DNA of 64,000 nucleotides from NCBI RefSeq assembly GCF_001676875.1, contig NZ_JYKA01000024.1, positions 1-64,000 of the forward strand, given 5' to 3'. Source of the stretch: Chromobacterium subtsugae. Lineage in GTDB: Bacteria; Pseudomonadota; Gammaproteobacteria; Burkholderiales; Chromobacteriaceae. Of this stretch, positions 34,243 through 46,950 are shown in pieces (within the stretch, counting starts at the first letter, position 1; each line of letters begins with the position of its first letter). A model generated the notes under the pieces. The model did not search any database. It was not told where the DNA came from and worked only from the letters and a program-made list of their open reading frames with translations. The position numbers and the translations under genes are program-made.

Positions 34243-34560
34243 ATGCAAATCCGTCCTCTGCACGACCGGATTATCGTCAAGCGGGTCGAAAAGGTCCGCC
34301 AGACTGCTTCCGGCATCGTCATTCCCGATAGCGCCGCGGAAAAACCCGAACAAGGCGAAGTCCTCGCGGCCGGTCCCGGCAAACGCTTGCCTGACGGCAC
34401 CTTGCTGCCGATGCAAGTGCAGGTAGGCGACTTGGTCTTGTTCGGCAAATATGGCGGCCAGACCGTCAAGCTGGACGACCAGGAATACCTGGTGCTGCGC
34501 GAAGAGGATGTCTTCGGCGTGATCGAAGGCGCATCCGAATCCGGCCGCAAGGCTGCTTGA
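34243..34560 (+). CDS. groES: Co-chaperonin GroES
   Basis: A 105-residue Cpn10: [31 protein letters not shown] start, mobile loop around residues 17-32, and the C-terminal [14 protein letters not shown]. Forms the heptameric lid on GroEL. The C-terminus carries about nine extra residues ([11 protein letters not shown]) compared with the usual 95-97. CAGGAGA precedes the ATG; groEL follows 29 bases later. A housekeeping groES is expected elsewhere in the genome. Confidence 0.95.
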   Translation: MQIRPLHDRIIVKRVEKVRQTASGIVIPDSAAEKPEQGEVLAAGPGKRLPDGTLLPMQVQVGDLVLFGKYGGQTVKLDDQEYLVLREEDVFGVIEGASESGRKAA

Positions 34561-34586
34561 TTTTCCCCATTCATCACAGGAGTTAA

Positions 34587-36206
<1,620 letters not shown>

Positions 36207-36234
36207 TCCGCTGACCTAGCCCCTTTCGTCATTG

Positions 36235-36261
36235 GCCCGCGCTCAAGCGCGGGCTTTTTTT
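36235..36261 (+). terminator. Terminator of groES-groEL
   Basis: GCCCGCGC-TCAA-GCGCGGGC followed by eight T. Confidence 0.95.
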
Positions 36262-36264
36262 CGC

Positions 36265-37021
36265 TTAGACCCGCCAACAAAACCTGTCGATAAATCGCAT
36301 GCAGATCAATGAGAAAGCCAGCTTGAGCCAGCTAGCCAAGAATGGAGGCGTTCCACCACCCAACGGTAGCGGCCCAATCTCTCGCTGCTTCCCACCCCGC
36401 GACGAGCAATTCGCACCAAAATTCCGCGTCGGCTCAGGTGTTCACGGCGACGGCGGTAGTCGTAGCCTTTATCAGCTTGCAACTTGCAGGGCTTTTGTCT
36501 GGGCCGTCCCGGCAAACCAGGAACCTCAGGCATCGCATCAAGCAAAGTTTCGAAGACCATGGAATCATGCCGGTTGGCGCCGGTAATGCTCAGCGCCAGT
36601 GGCAAACCTCGGCGATCTGCGATGATGTGCCGTTTGCTGCCGCATTTACCTCGATCGGTGGGGTTGGGGCCGGTCTCTTGCCCCCCGGTGGTTGGCAACG
36701 CTAGCCCCATCAATGCTGGCCCGGCTCCAATCAATTTGATCGTGTTGGCGCAGTTGTATCAGCAGGGCTAGATGTAGACGATCCCAAACGCCTAGCGCTT
36801 GCCAATCCCGCAGCCTTCTCCAATTAAGTCATTCCACTGCCAAAACCGAGTTCCTACGGGAGATCCTCCCAAGGAATGCCGGTGGTGAGAACAAACAAGA
36901 TGCCGCTGACGACAGCAAAATCATCCAGCCTCGGACGCCCACCCCGGCGGGAGCGCGGTGGTGGAGAAAGTAGCGGCTGCAAAGACTTCCGGAGCTTCTG
37001 ACTGACGACTTTCCGTTTCAT
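36265..37021 (-). pseudogene. Decayed IS5-family transposase
   Basis: Minus-strand remnant. From the ATG at 37021 it reads KRKVVSQKLRKSLQPLL and GGRPRLDDFAVVSGILFV up to GIPWEDLP, then an in-frame stop; at least two frameshifts follow (RDWQALGVWDRLHLALLIQ, IDWSRASIDGA in another frame, then GQETGPNPTDRGKCGSKRH in a third). The DDE-region parts HIIADRRGLPLALSITGANRHDS and YRWVVERLHSWL survive, then an internal deletion joins to the last part, KLAFSLICMRFIDRFCWRV, ending at 36265. It cannot make a working transposase. Terminal inverted repeats could not be placed; it begins immediately after the groEL terminator. Confidence 0.88.
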
Positions 37022-37376
37022 CCTCGCTAGATGTGGTCGTGCCTATCTGGCATCAAGGGGTTTTGTTAGCGGCTCTAAGTGGTTTTGGTCTGTCCCGCTC
37101 CTCGTGGACAGTCCACCTCACAGCAAGATTGCCCCCTGTTGTCGGCAAGTCGAGTCTTCTATTGGAGTCCCCCCTCTCGAACCGATCAAGTCGCGGAGGC
37201 AGTCCCGCTTCTACGGCGTGGCTCTAGGCAACTGGCTAGTTGCCCCCTTACACGTGAACTGTGCAACAACTACGAAGGGCCGTGCTCAGATCAATCAGCA
37301 ACAGCCCCATTGAACATGAATCAATTCAACAAGGAACCATAAGCTGGCCAGGAGCTGGAACGGCGTTTCAAACGCG
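37022..37376. other. Unassigned segment beside the IS remnant
   Basis: About 350 bases with lower GC than the surrounding genes. Several short frames exist but none shows codon bias or a recognisable motif. Around 37336 is ACCATAAGCTGGCC, shared with the region after repeat copy A. It may be foreign DNA brought in with the IS element or a remnant of a gene it disrupted. Confidence 0.4.
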
Positions 37377-37484
37377 GAAAGCCTTGCTGCGCAATACTTC
37401 CAAGGAATAGGGATGGAGAAAAGCGGAATGAATTTTGGACGGCGGAGTGGCTAGAAACGCGAAACGGGAAGTATAAGCTGGCCG
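37377..37484 (+). repeat. Degenerate dispersed repeat, copy B
   Basis: GGAAAGCCTTGCTGCGC through TTTTGGACGGCGGAGTGGCT to GTATAAGCTGGCCG; aligns to copy A at 18505-18612. The last 20 bases double as the left arm of a long hairpin. Confidence 0.7.
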
Positions 37485-37508
37485 TTTCGGCCAACTTATG
37501 CTTCCCGT
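37464..37508 (-). terminator. Long hairpin downstream of tRNA-Ala
   Basis: Two 21-base arms starting ACGGGAAGTATAAGC and ending CTTCCCGT, with two non-Watson-Crick positions, around TTT. On the minus strand it follows the tRNA 3' end by 30 bases and is followed by TTTCGCG, so it may end tRNA transcription; its left arm belongs to repeat copy B. Confidence 0.55.
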
Positions 37509-37538
37509 CACAAACTGCCATACCTGAGATAAGACTTC

Positions 37539-37614
37539 TGGTGGACCGAAGGAGGATCGAACTCCCGACCTCTGCATTGCGAACGCAGCGCTCTCCCAGC
37601 TGAGCTATCGGCCC
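37539..37614 (-). tRNA. tRNA-Ala (anticodon CGC)
   Basis: 76 bases on the minus strand including an encoded CCA. Acceptor GGGCCGA pairs with TCGGTCC and contains the G3-U70 pair that defines alanine tRNAs; D-arm AGCTCAGCTGGGAGAGC, anticodon loop TTCGCAA (CGC, reading GCG), and T-arm GGGAGTTCGATCCTCC are all normal. It is a single tRNA, not in an rRNA operon, directly next to the repeat and IS patch. Confidence 0.97.
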
Positions 37615-37642
37615 ATTGCGCCATGATAGCACAATGGCATTT

Positions 37643-39946
37643 TCATTCAACCACCCTGCCCGCCAGCGGCAGCGTGAACCAGAACACGCAGCCGCCGGCC
37701 GGGCTGCTGACCGCGCCGAATTCGCCGCGGTGGAATTCCACGATGGAACGGCAGATGTTGAGGCCTATGCCCATCCCTTCCGGCTTGGTGGAGTAGAACG
37801 GCGTGAACAGGTTGTCCTGCATGCCGGCGGCGAGACCGGGGCCGTTGTCCACCACCTCCACCCGCCATTTGCCTTCGCCCACGCAGGTATGCAGCTGCAC
37901 CGACGGCTGCGGGGTGTCGGCTTCCACCAGCGCTTCCACCGCGTTTTTCATCAGGTTGAGCAACACCTGCTCGATCAGCACCGGGTCCATGTCCAGCAGG
38001 CAGGCGCGGCGGTCCGGCTCCAGCTGCAGGCTGACGCCGTGCTTGGCCGCCAGCGGTTCGGCCAGGCTCAGCGCCCGCGCCACCGCCCGCGCCGGGTCCA
38101 CCCGCTCCAGTTGCGGCTCGTGCTTTTTGACGAAGGCGCGAATGCTGCTGACGATTTGCGCCGCCCGCCGCGATTGTTCGGCGATGGCATGGATGGCGTC
38201 GCGCACGCCGGCCGGCAGCTCCAGCTGTTCCGGCAGGCGGCGGCTGACGCCGGCGGCGTAAGTGTGGATGGCGGTGAGCGGCTGGTTCAGCTCGTGCGCC
38301 AGCGTCGAGGCCATTTCGCCCATCGCGATCAGCCGGGCGGTGTTCTGGAAACGGTCTTGCTGCGCCTGTTCGCGCGCCTCGCGGCGGCGGTCTTCGGACA
38401 CGTCGCTGAGTATCGCCAGCCAGGCCGCTTCGCCGTTCACCCATTCGATGCGGCGACGGCGGATCAGCAGGCAGCATTCGCCGGCGACGATGAATTCCTG
38501 GCCGTACTCCTCGTTTTCCGGGCCGGCCCTCAGGCCGGGCAGCAGCACGCAGCACGGCGCGTCGGCGTCGCCCACCAGCCATAGTTCGGCGAAGCCGGGG
38601 TTGGCGTACAGCAGCTGGCCGCTGCTTTCCGCCACCACGCAGACGCCGGCGGCCAGGCCGTTCAGCACGGTGAGGAAGCGGCGGTGGGCAGCGTCCATTT
38701 CCTTGCGCTGGCGCTGGCGTTCGGTGATGTCGAACATCGAGGCGATCCAGCCGTGCTGGCTGCCGTCCTCCCGCACCAGCGGCGTGGCGAACAGCCGCAC
38801 CACCAGCGTGTCGCCGCGCTTGCGCATCAGCGCCAGCTCGAAGCCCTGCTCCGGTTGGCGGTTGTCGCGCACCGCGTCCATCGCGTCGGCCAGCACGCCG
38901 TGCTGATCGGCCGGCCAGAACGGGTGCGGCGGGTAGCTGCCCACCAGCTCTTCCGGCGCGAAGCCCAGCATGTCGCAGAAGGCGCGGTTGACGCGGACGA
39001 TCTCGCCTTCCAGCCCTATCGCCACCAGGCCGCTCTTCATCGAATCCTCTATCGCCTGCCTGAGCGACACTTCCTGCGCCAGCTTCTGCTCCGCCGTGGC
39101 GCGCTCGCGCATGTGGCGGCGGATGCGCCACACCGCGTACCACAGCGTCAGCAACAGCAGCACGATCACGCAGGTGAGCACCGGCAGGGTCAGGCCCAAG
39201 CCGCTGCGGTAGGCCACCGCGCGCAGGTAGAGGCCGTAGCCGGGCGGGTCGAAGCTGGTCTGGTGCGAGATATTGCCCGGCCGCTCGGCGGCGTCGAATT
39301 TCTGCGCCAGCGTCTTGCCGCCCAGATCGAGAATACTGATGTAGTTCTTGGAGGCGATCCACCACGGCACCTGGTGGTAAAGCAGCCCGTCCAACTGATA
39401 GGAGAAACGCAGCCCGCCCAGCAGCTGGCCGTCGCGCACCACCGGCACCGCCAGGTCGAACCGGTATTTGCCGTCGGCGCCCTGGTAAGGTGCGCCGTAG
39501 CTGGAGCGCAGCAGCCGCGACGCACGCCACAGGCCGTCGAACTCGGCCGGCCCCAGGCTGCGGCGGTCGCGGCGGATGCCGTGCTGGTCCCATTGCACCT
39601 GGTTGCTCGCGCCCACCCGCTCTATCGTCAGCAGTTCGGGATTTTCCCGCATGTAGAACGCGGCCAGATGGGCGAAGCGCTGGCTGTCCACCTTGCCGGC
39701 GGCGATGTCCCGCGCCAGGCCGTCAGCCCATTCCTGGTGGCCTTCCAGATGCATGCGCAGCGATTGCTCCAGCCACAGCACCTCCTGGATCAGATTGTCC
39801 TGCTGCTCGTCGCGCCAGTCGCGGTACACCAGGTAGCTGAGGCTGCACAGCGCCAGCAGCAGCGCGATCAGCGCCAGGCTGACGCTCAGCCACAGCAGGC
39901 GCGGCGCGCGGCGGATGCGGGAGTCGGGTGCGGACATGGGCGTCAC
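37643..39946 (-). CDS. PAS sensor histidine kinase, DctS-like
   Basis: Inner-membrane sensor of 767 residues. TM1 at about residues 18-40, a periplasmic sensing domain, TM2 at about 255-280, a first PAS domain (SLRQAIEDSMKSGLVAIGLEG ... FDITERQR), a second degenerate PAS, then a HisKA-type dimerisation domain with phospho-acceptor His in STLAHELNQPLTAI and an ATPase domain with NLMKNAVEAL, DNGPGL and GMGIGLNICRSIV. This layout matches DctS kinases that sense C4-dicarboxylates, and the gene is divergent from dctPQM. No response-regulator gene is adjacent; a tRNA follows 28 bases after its stop. The start is GTG 39946 or ATG 39937. Confidence 0.9.
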   Translation of the reverse strand: MTPMSAPDSRIRRAPRLLWLSVSLALIALLLALCSLSYLVYRDWRDEQQDNLIQEVLWLEQSLRMHLEGHQEWADGLARDIAAGKVDSQRFAHLAAFYMRENPELLTIERVGASNQVQWDQHGIRRDRRSLGPAEFDGLWRASRLLRSSYGAPYQGADGKYRFDLAVPVVRDGQLLGGLRFSYQLDGLLYHQVPWWIASKNYISILDLGGKTLAQKFDAAERPGNISHQTSFDPPGYGLYLRAVAYRSGLGLTLPVLTCVIVLLLLTLWYAVWRIRRHMRERATAEQKLAQEVSLRQAIEDSMKSGLVAIGLEGEIVRVNRAFCDMLGFAPEELVGSYPPHPFWPADQHGVLADAMDAVRDNRQPEQGFELALMRKRGDTLVVRLFATPLVREDGSQHGWIASMFDITERQRQRKEMDAAHRRFLTVLNGLAAGVCVVAESSGQLLYANPGFAELWLVGDADAPCCVLLPGLRAGPENEEYGQEFIVAGECCLLIRRRRIEWVNGEAAWLAILSDVSEDRRREAREQAQQDRFQNTARLIAMGEMASTLAHELNQPLTAIHTYAAGVSRRLPEQLELPAGVRDAIHAIAEQSRRAAQIVSSIRAFVKKHEPQLERVDPARAVARALSLAEPLAAKHGVSLQLEPDRRACLLDMDPVLIEQVLLNLMKNAVEALVEADTPQPSVQLHTCVGEGKWRVEVVDNGPGLAAGMQDNLFTPFYSTKPEGMGIGLNICRSIVEFHRGEFGAVSSPAGGCVFWFTLPLAGRVVE

Positions 39947-40125
39947 ATTGCAAGGTTAAGATGCCGGATGATAACAAGCCCGCCGGCCCGCGCCGTGAAA
40001 AACGGCATGCTGGAATTCCCTAATGGCAGAGCGGGGCTAGAGCTTCTACTTTATGCAAAATAACACCGGCAAAACCGGGGTTCGCATACATAACTAAAGC
40101 TACAAAGCTATTTGGAGACGCTCTC

Positions 40126-41130
40126 ATGAAACGCAAATACACCGCGCTGGCCATCTGCGCCAGCCTCACCCTGTCCGGTTTCGCCCAGGCCGCCGGCGAA
40201 ATCGTCATCAAATTCAGCCACGTGGTATCGCCGGACACCCCCAAGGGCAAGGCCGCCGAATACTTCAAGAAACTGGCCGAGCAACGCACCCACGGCCGCG
40301 TGAAGGTGCAGGTCTACCCCAACAGCCAGTTGTACAAGGACAAGGAAGAGCTGGAAGCGCTGCAGCTGGGCGCGGTGCAGATGCTGGCTCCCAGCCTGGC
40401 CAAGTTCGGCCCGCTGGGCGTGAAGGAATTCGAAGTGTTCGACCTGCCCTACCTGTTCGACAGCTACGACGAAGTCAACAAGGTGATGCACGGCCCGATC
40501 GGCAAGCAGCTCTTGGGCAAGTTGGAGAGCAAAGGCATCAAGGGCCTAGCCTACTGGGACAACGGCTTCAAGAATTTCTCCGCCAACAAGCCGATCAAAT
40601 CCCCGGCCGACCTGAAAGGCATGAAGATCCGCATCCAGTCGTCCAAGGTTCTTGAGGAAGAAATGCGCACGCTGGGCGCGCTGCCGCAGGTGATGGCTTT
40701 CTCCGAGGTATACCAGGCGCTGCAGACCGGCGTGGTGGACGGCACCGAGCTGGAAGCCTCCAACCTCTACACCAGCAAGGCCTACGAGGTGCAGAAGAAC
40801 CTGACGCTGACCCAGCACGGCTTCCTCGGCTACGCGCTGATCGTCAACAAGAAGTTCTGGGACGGCCTGCCGGCCGACGTGCGCGGCCAGCTGGACAGTG
40901 CGGTGCAGGACGCTACCGTCTACGCCAATCAGATCGCCAAACAGGAAAACGAAAAAGCCGTCGCCGCGATCAAGGCGTCCGGCAAGACCAAGGTTTACGT
41001 CCCCACCCCGCAAGAGCGCGAAGCGTTCAAGAAGGCGCTGGCGCCGGTGCACCAGAAGATGGCGGCCCGCATCGGCCCGGACCTGCTCAAGCAGATCTAT
41101 AAAGAAACCGGCTTCAACCCCAACAAGTAA
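40126..41130 (+). CDS. dctP: TRAP transporter substrate-binding protein DctP
   Basis: Periplasmic binding protein of 334 residues with signal peptide (KYTALAICASLTLSGFAQA). Contains the DctP family stretches KFSHVVSPDTPKGKAAEYFKKLAEQRT, YPNSQLYKDKEELEALQLGAVQM, FDLPYLF, YWDNGFKNFSANKPI with the following KIRIQSSKV, and QTGVVDGTELEASNL; the Arg of KIRIQ is the usual carboxylate clamp. Probably binds malate, succinate or fumarate and hands it to DctQM. GGAGA lies before the ATG. Divergent from the DctS-like kinase. Confidence 0.95.
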   Translation: MKRKYTALAICASLTLSGFAQAAGEIVIKFSHVVSPDTPKGKAAEYFKKLAEQRTHGRVKVQVYPNSQLYKDKEELEALQLGAVQMLAPSLAKFGPLGVKEFEVFDLPYLFDSYDEVNKVMHGPIGKQLLGKLESKGIKGLAYWDNGFKNFSANKPIKSPADLKGMKIRIQSSKVLEEEMRTLGALPQVMAFSEVYQALQTGVVDGTELEASNLYTSKAYEVQKNLTLTQHGFLGYALIVNKKFWDGLPADVRGQLDSAVQDATVYANQIAKQENEKAVAAIKASGKTKVYVPTPQEREAFKKALAPVHQKMAARIGPDLLKQIYKETGFNPNK

Positions 41131-41205
41131 GCAAGCCCGCGCGCCCAGCGCCATGGCCGGACGGCTTGCCGTCCGGCCGTTTTCCCGCACTTAGGAAACA
41201 TCGTC

Positions 41206-41793
41206 ATGCTCAAGTTCCTCGACCACCTCGAGGAGTGGATGATCGCCTGTCTGATGGGGGCCGCCACCCTGATCACGTTCGTAGCGGTGCTGCACCGCTA
41301 CGGCTCGGGCATTCCCACCCTGCAACCCTACCTCGCCCACATCAACCTGTCGTGGGCGCAGGAACTCACCGTCTACCTGTTCGTCTGGATGGCCAAGTTC
41401 GGCGCCGCCTACGGCGTGCGCACCGGCATCCACGTCGGCGTCGACGTGCTGATCAACCGCCTGCCGGACAAGACCCGCGGCCGCTTCATCGTGTTCGGCC
41501 TGTTGGCCGGCGCGCTGTTCACCGGCACCGTGGCCGTGATGGGCGGCAATTTCGTCTGGGAGATCGGCCACACCGACCAGACCTCGCCCGACCTGGAAGC
41601 GCCGATGTGGCTGGTCTATCTGGCCATTCCCGCCGGCTCCAGCCTGATGTGCTTCCGCTTCCTGCAAGTGGCCTGGAACTTCGTCAAGACCGGCGCGCTG
41701 CCCAAACACGACCACGGCCACGTCGACGGCATCGAAGGCGACCCGGCGCTGGACAATCTTCACCCGCATGACAAGCAAGGAGGCCGGCCATGA
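41206..41793 (+). CDS. dctQ: TRAP transporter small permease DctQ
   Basis: 195 residues, four predicted membrane helices, with the DctQ core (SWAQELTVYLFVWMAKFGAAYGVRTGIHVGVD). Partner of the large permease; sodium-driven uptake. The hydrophilic, His-rich C-terminal tail (KHDHGHVDGIEGDPALDNLHPHD) is longer than in most DctQ. Overlaps dctM by four bases (ATGA). Confidence 0.95.
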   Translation: MLKFLDHLEEWMIACLMGAATLITFVAVLHRYGSGIPTLQPYLAHINLSWAQELTVYLFVWMAKFGAAYGVRTGIHVGVDVLINRLPDKTRGRFIVFGLLAGALFTGTVAVMGGNFVWEIGHTDQTSPDLEAPMWLVYLAIPAGSSLMCFRFLQVAWNFVKTGALPKHDHGHVDGIEGDPALDNLHPHDKQGGRP

Positions 41794-43118
41794 GCGCGCT
41801 GATCATCTTCGGCCTGTTGATGGCGCTGATGCTGACCGGCATGCCGATCTCCATCTCGCTGGGCCTGACCGTACTCACCTTTTTGTTCACGATGACCGAG
41901 GTGCCGATCACCTCCGTCGCGCTGAAGCTGTTCACCGGCATCGAGAAGTTCGAGATCATGGCGATCCCGTTCTTCATCCTGGCCGGCAATTTCCTGATGC
42001 ACGGGGGCGTGGCGCGGCGGATGATACGCTTCGCCACCACCCTGGTCGGCCACTGGTACGGCGGCCTCGGCCTCGCCGGCGTGGTGTCTTGCGCGCTGTT
42101 CGCCGCCATCACCGGCTCTTCGGTAGCCACCGTGGTGGCGGTCGGCTCGATCATCCTGCCGGCGATGCTGAAACAGGGCTACCCGGCCCGCTTCGGCGCC
42201 GGCGTCATCACCACCTCCGGCGCGCTGGGCATCCTGTTCCCGCCGTCGATCAACCTGGTGATGTTCAGCATCGCCACCGCCGGCATGGACGTCACCGGCC
42301 CCAACGGCATGAGCGTGTCCACCGCCTCGGTCGGCCAGCTGTTCATGGCCGGCGTGCTGCCCGGCCTGTGCCTGTCGGCGCTCTTGGGCCTCACCACCTG
42401 GTATCGGGCGAAGAAGTTCGACTACCCGCGCCTGCCGCGCGCCAGCTGGAAGGAGCGCTGGGAAGCCTTCCGCGACTGCGTGTGGGGCCTGCTGCTGATG
42501 GTGCTGGTGATAGGCGGCATCTACACCGGCATCTTCACCCCCACCGAAGCGGCGGCGATGGCGGCGGTGTACGCCTTCGTGATCGCGGTGTTCGTCTACA
42601 AGGACATGGGGCTGAAGGACGTGCCCAAGGTGCTGGTCAACGCCGCGTCGATGAGTTCGATGCTGCTCTACATCATCACCAACGCGGTGCTGTTCTCCTT
42701 TCTGATGGCTTCCGAGCAGATTCCGCAAAGCATGGCGGCGTGGATGGCCAGCCAGGGCTTCGGCGTCGTCGCCTTCCTGCTGCTGACCAACATCCTGCTG
42801 CTGGCGGCGGGCAACTTCATGGACCCGTCGGCCATCGTGCTGATCATGGCGCCCATCCTGTACCCGGTGGCGGTGAAGCTGGGGGTCAACCCGGTGCACT
42901 TCGGCATCCTGATCGCGGTGAACATGGAAGTGGGCATGTGCCACCCGCCGGTGGGATTGAACCTTTACGTGGCGTCGGGGATCACCAAGATGGGGATCAC
43001 CGAATTGACGGTGGCGGTGTGGCCGTGGCTGCTGACCATGCTGGGCTTCCTGCTGGCGGTCACATTCATCCCGGAAATCTCGCTGTGGCTGCCGCGGGCG
43101 CTGGGCATGATGAATTGA
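41790..43118 (+). CDS. dctM: TRAP transporter large permease DctM
   Basis: 442 residues with about twelve membrane helices. Family stretches: MAIPFFILAGNFLMHGGVARRMI, GLAGVVSCALFAAITGSSVATVVAVGSI, GILFPPSINLVMFSI, and VNMEVGMCHPPVGLNLYVASGI. Forms the transport channel for C4-dicarboxylates. Ends before a strong hairpin, after which maeB begins. Confidence 0.96.
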   Translation: MSALIIFGLLMALMLTGMPISISLGLTVLTFLFTMTEVPITSVALKLFTGIEKFEIMAIPFFILAGNFLMHGGVARRMIRFATTLVGHWYGGLGLAGVVSCALFAAITGSSVATVVAVGSIILPAMLKQGYPARFGAGVITTSGALGILFPPSINLVMFSIATAGMDVTGPNGMSVSTASVGQLFMAGVLPGLCLSALLGLTTWYRAKKFDYPRLPRASWKERWEAFRDCVWGLLLMVLVIGGIYTGIFTPTEAAAMAAVYAFVIAVFVYKDMGLKDVPKVLVNAASMSSMLLYIITNAVLFSFLMASEQIPQSMAAWMASQGFGVVAFLLLTNILLLAAGNFMDPSAIVLIMAPILYPVAVKLGVNPVHFGILIAVNMEVGMCHPPVGLNLYVASGITKMGITELTVAVWPWLLTMLGFLLAVTFIPEISLWLPRALGMMN

Positions 43119-43143
43119 AATCCCAGCATAGAAAACATGCCGA

Positions 43144-43171
43144 CGCGATGGGCTCGCCCATCGCGTTTTTT
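43144..43171 (+). terminator. Terminator of dctPQM
   Basis: GCGATGGGC-TCG-CCCATCGC followed by GTTTTTT. Confidence 0.9.
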
Positions 43172-43272
43172 GTCTGACACGGCATAGCCCGCATCTGGCT
43201 TAAGTCTTATAATGCGAGGCTAAATCTCCCTTACATCCAACAAAAGAACATCTCTCAATCAGGAGCCTGCGA

Positions 43273-45543
<2,271 letters not shown>

Positions 45544-45573
45544 TCGTCGGCTGAGCCATCCAGGCTTATACTG

Positions 45574-45605
45574 AACGGGCAAGCGTCGCTTGCCCGTTTT
45601 TTTTT
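45574..45605 (+). terminator. Terminator of maeB
   Basis: AACGGGCAAGCG-TCGCTTGCCCGTT with a run of nine T; the ribosome-binding site of the next gene lies just after. Confidence 0.95.
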
Positions 45606-45619
45606 GCCAGGAAACCGCC

Positions 45620-45865
45620 ATGAGCCAAGACAACGATCCGTTCGCCCTGTTCCGCCAATTTTGGCAGCAAGCCACCCCGCCCGGCATGCAGGCTTTCCTG
45701 CCGCCGATGTCGGAAGAGGAGATCGACCGCAAGCTGGCCGAACTCAAGGTGGTGGAAGGCTGGATGACGATGAATCTGGGCGTGCTGTCGATGCAGATCA
45801 AGACGCTGGAAATGCAGAAAAGCGCGCTGCACTCGATGCGGCCGAAAGAGCCCCCGGCAGGCTGA
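45620..45865 (+). CDS. PhaM-like polyhydroxyalkanoate granule-associated protein
   Basis: An 81-residue acidic helical protein. PFALFRQFWQQ and SEEEIDRKLAELKVVEGWM with the following NLGVLSMQIKTLEMQKSAL match the N-terminal part of Ralstonia PhaM, which activates PHA synthase and links granules to DNA. The lysine/proline-rich DNA-binding tail of Ralstonia PhaM is absent here, so only the synthase/granule part remains. ATG at 45620 follows AGGAAA. No pha genes are adjacent. Its promoter must overlap or lie before the maeB terminator. Confidence 0.75.
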   Translation: MSQDNDPFALFRQFWQQATPPGMQAFLPPMSEEEIDRKLAELKVVEGWMTMNLGVLSMQIKTLEMQKSALHSMRPKEPPAG

Positions 45866-46041
45866 ACCCGCCTCGCCGGGCAGGCGCGGCCGGCGCGTTC
45901 CCGCAGCCACGGGATAAAACCGCACAGACTATCATGACAAAATGGTCAGGCGTCACATACAGTCACACTAGACTACACAACAATTAACAAATTTATATGC
46001 GGATTTAACTTATCCTTACGACCTTAAGGATGAGGTTCCAC

Positions 46042-46944
46042 ATGACTGTAATCAATTCGGTGGATCTGTTCTGGTCGCTGGCTAGCGGGGAATTCTCCCA
46101 AAGAGATGGCTTTGACGAGGGCAAGAACCGCTTCAAGTTCGTCCTCCGCGGCATGCTGACGCTGCCCTGGACCCTGCGCTGGCTGGAAACCTTCCGCTCG
46201 CAGGCCCTGCTGACCTATCTGCGGCGCAACCCGCGCCTGGCCTGCAAGCTGCACCGCCCCTATCTGTACCGCTCGCTGAACGCGCGCGGCAAGCTGCAGG
46301 CGCTGCAAGCGCATTACCAGTTGTTGGAGCAGCGCTTCTGCGAGCCGGCGCGCGGCCTGCTGCTGTCCAATCAGCCGGTAGCGCTGGCCGCCCTGACCGG
46401 CAAGAACGACGGCGCGCTGCACGTGCTGCTGACGCAGCAGCACACTTTCGACAAGGAAGGCGAAATGTCGCTGCAGGTGTGCAATGCCGAGCGCGTGGCG
46501 CTGGCCACCCTCACCTTCACCCTGACCCGACGCGGCGAAGACTTGGTGGTGATGGTGGGCGGGCTGCAAGGCCCGACCAAGCCGCACGGCGCCGAAAGCG
46601 TGCAGCTCGCCACCAAGCTCGCCCATGGCCTGTTTCCCAAGCGGCTGGCGATGGAAGCGCTGACGGCGCTGGCGCGCAAGATCGGCGCCGACGAAATCCT
46701 GGCTGTCGGCAAGGCCGAGCATATCTACAGTTCCTGGCGCTACCGCCGCAACTTCTTCGCCGACTACGACAGCTTCTGGGAAACGCTGGACGCGGAGCCG
46801 ATGGAAGGCGGGCGCTTCTTCCGCATCCCGCTGACGCTGGCGCGCAAGGCCATGGCGGATATCGCCAGCAAGAAACGCGCCGAATACCAGCGCCGCTACG
46901 CGCTGCTGGACGCGCTGTCCGCGCAGACCCAGGCGGTGCTGTAA
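46042..46944 (+). CDS. VirK/YbjX (DUF535) family protein
   Basis: A 300-residue protein. RNPRLACKLHRPYLYRSLNARGKLQAL, HYQLLEQRF and the C-terminal AEHIYSSWRYRRNFFADYDSFWETL are characteristic of VirK/YbjX, a family linked in Salmonella and Shigella to resistance to antimicrobial peptides and surface protein stability; the molecular action is unknown. ATG at 46042 is better than 46030, since ATGAGG sits six bases upstream of it. The 150-base AT-rich gap before it is unlike the surrounding DNA and probably contains the promoter. Confidence 0.85.
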   Translation: MTVINSVDLFWSLASGEFSQRDGFDEGKNRFKFVLRGMLTLPWTLRWLETFRSQALLTYLRRNPRLACKLHRPYLYRSLNARGKLQALQAHYQLLEQRFCEPARGLLLSNQPVALAALTGKNDGALHVLLTQQHTFDKEGEMSLQVCNAERVALATLTFTLTRRGEDLVVMVGGLQGPTKPHGAESVQLATKLAHGLFPKRLAMEALTALARKIGADEILAVGKAEHIYSSWRYRRNFFADYDSFWETLDAEPMEGGRFFRIPLTLARKAMADIASKKRAEYQRRYALLDALSAQTQAVL

Positions 46945-46950
46945 AACCGC

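Noticed and set aside
37022..37376. CRISPR array or integron-like repeats near the tRNA
   Set aside because: No regularly spaced repeats; only the degenerate element, a hairpin and the IS relic are present.
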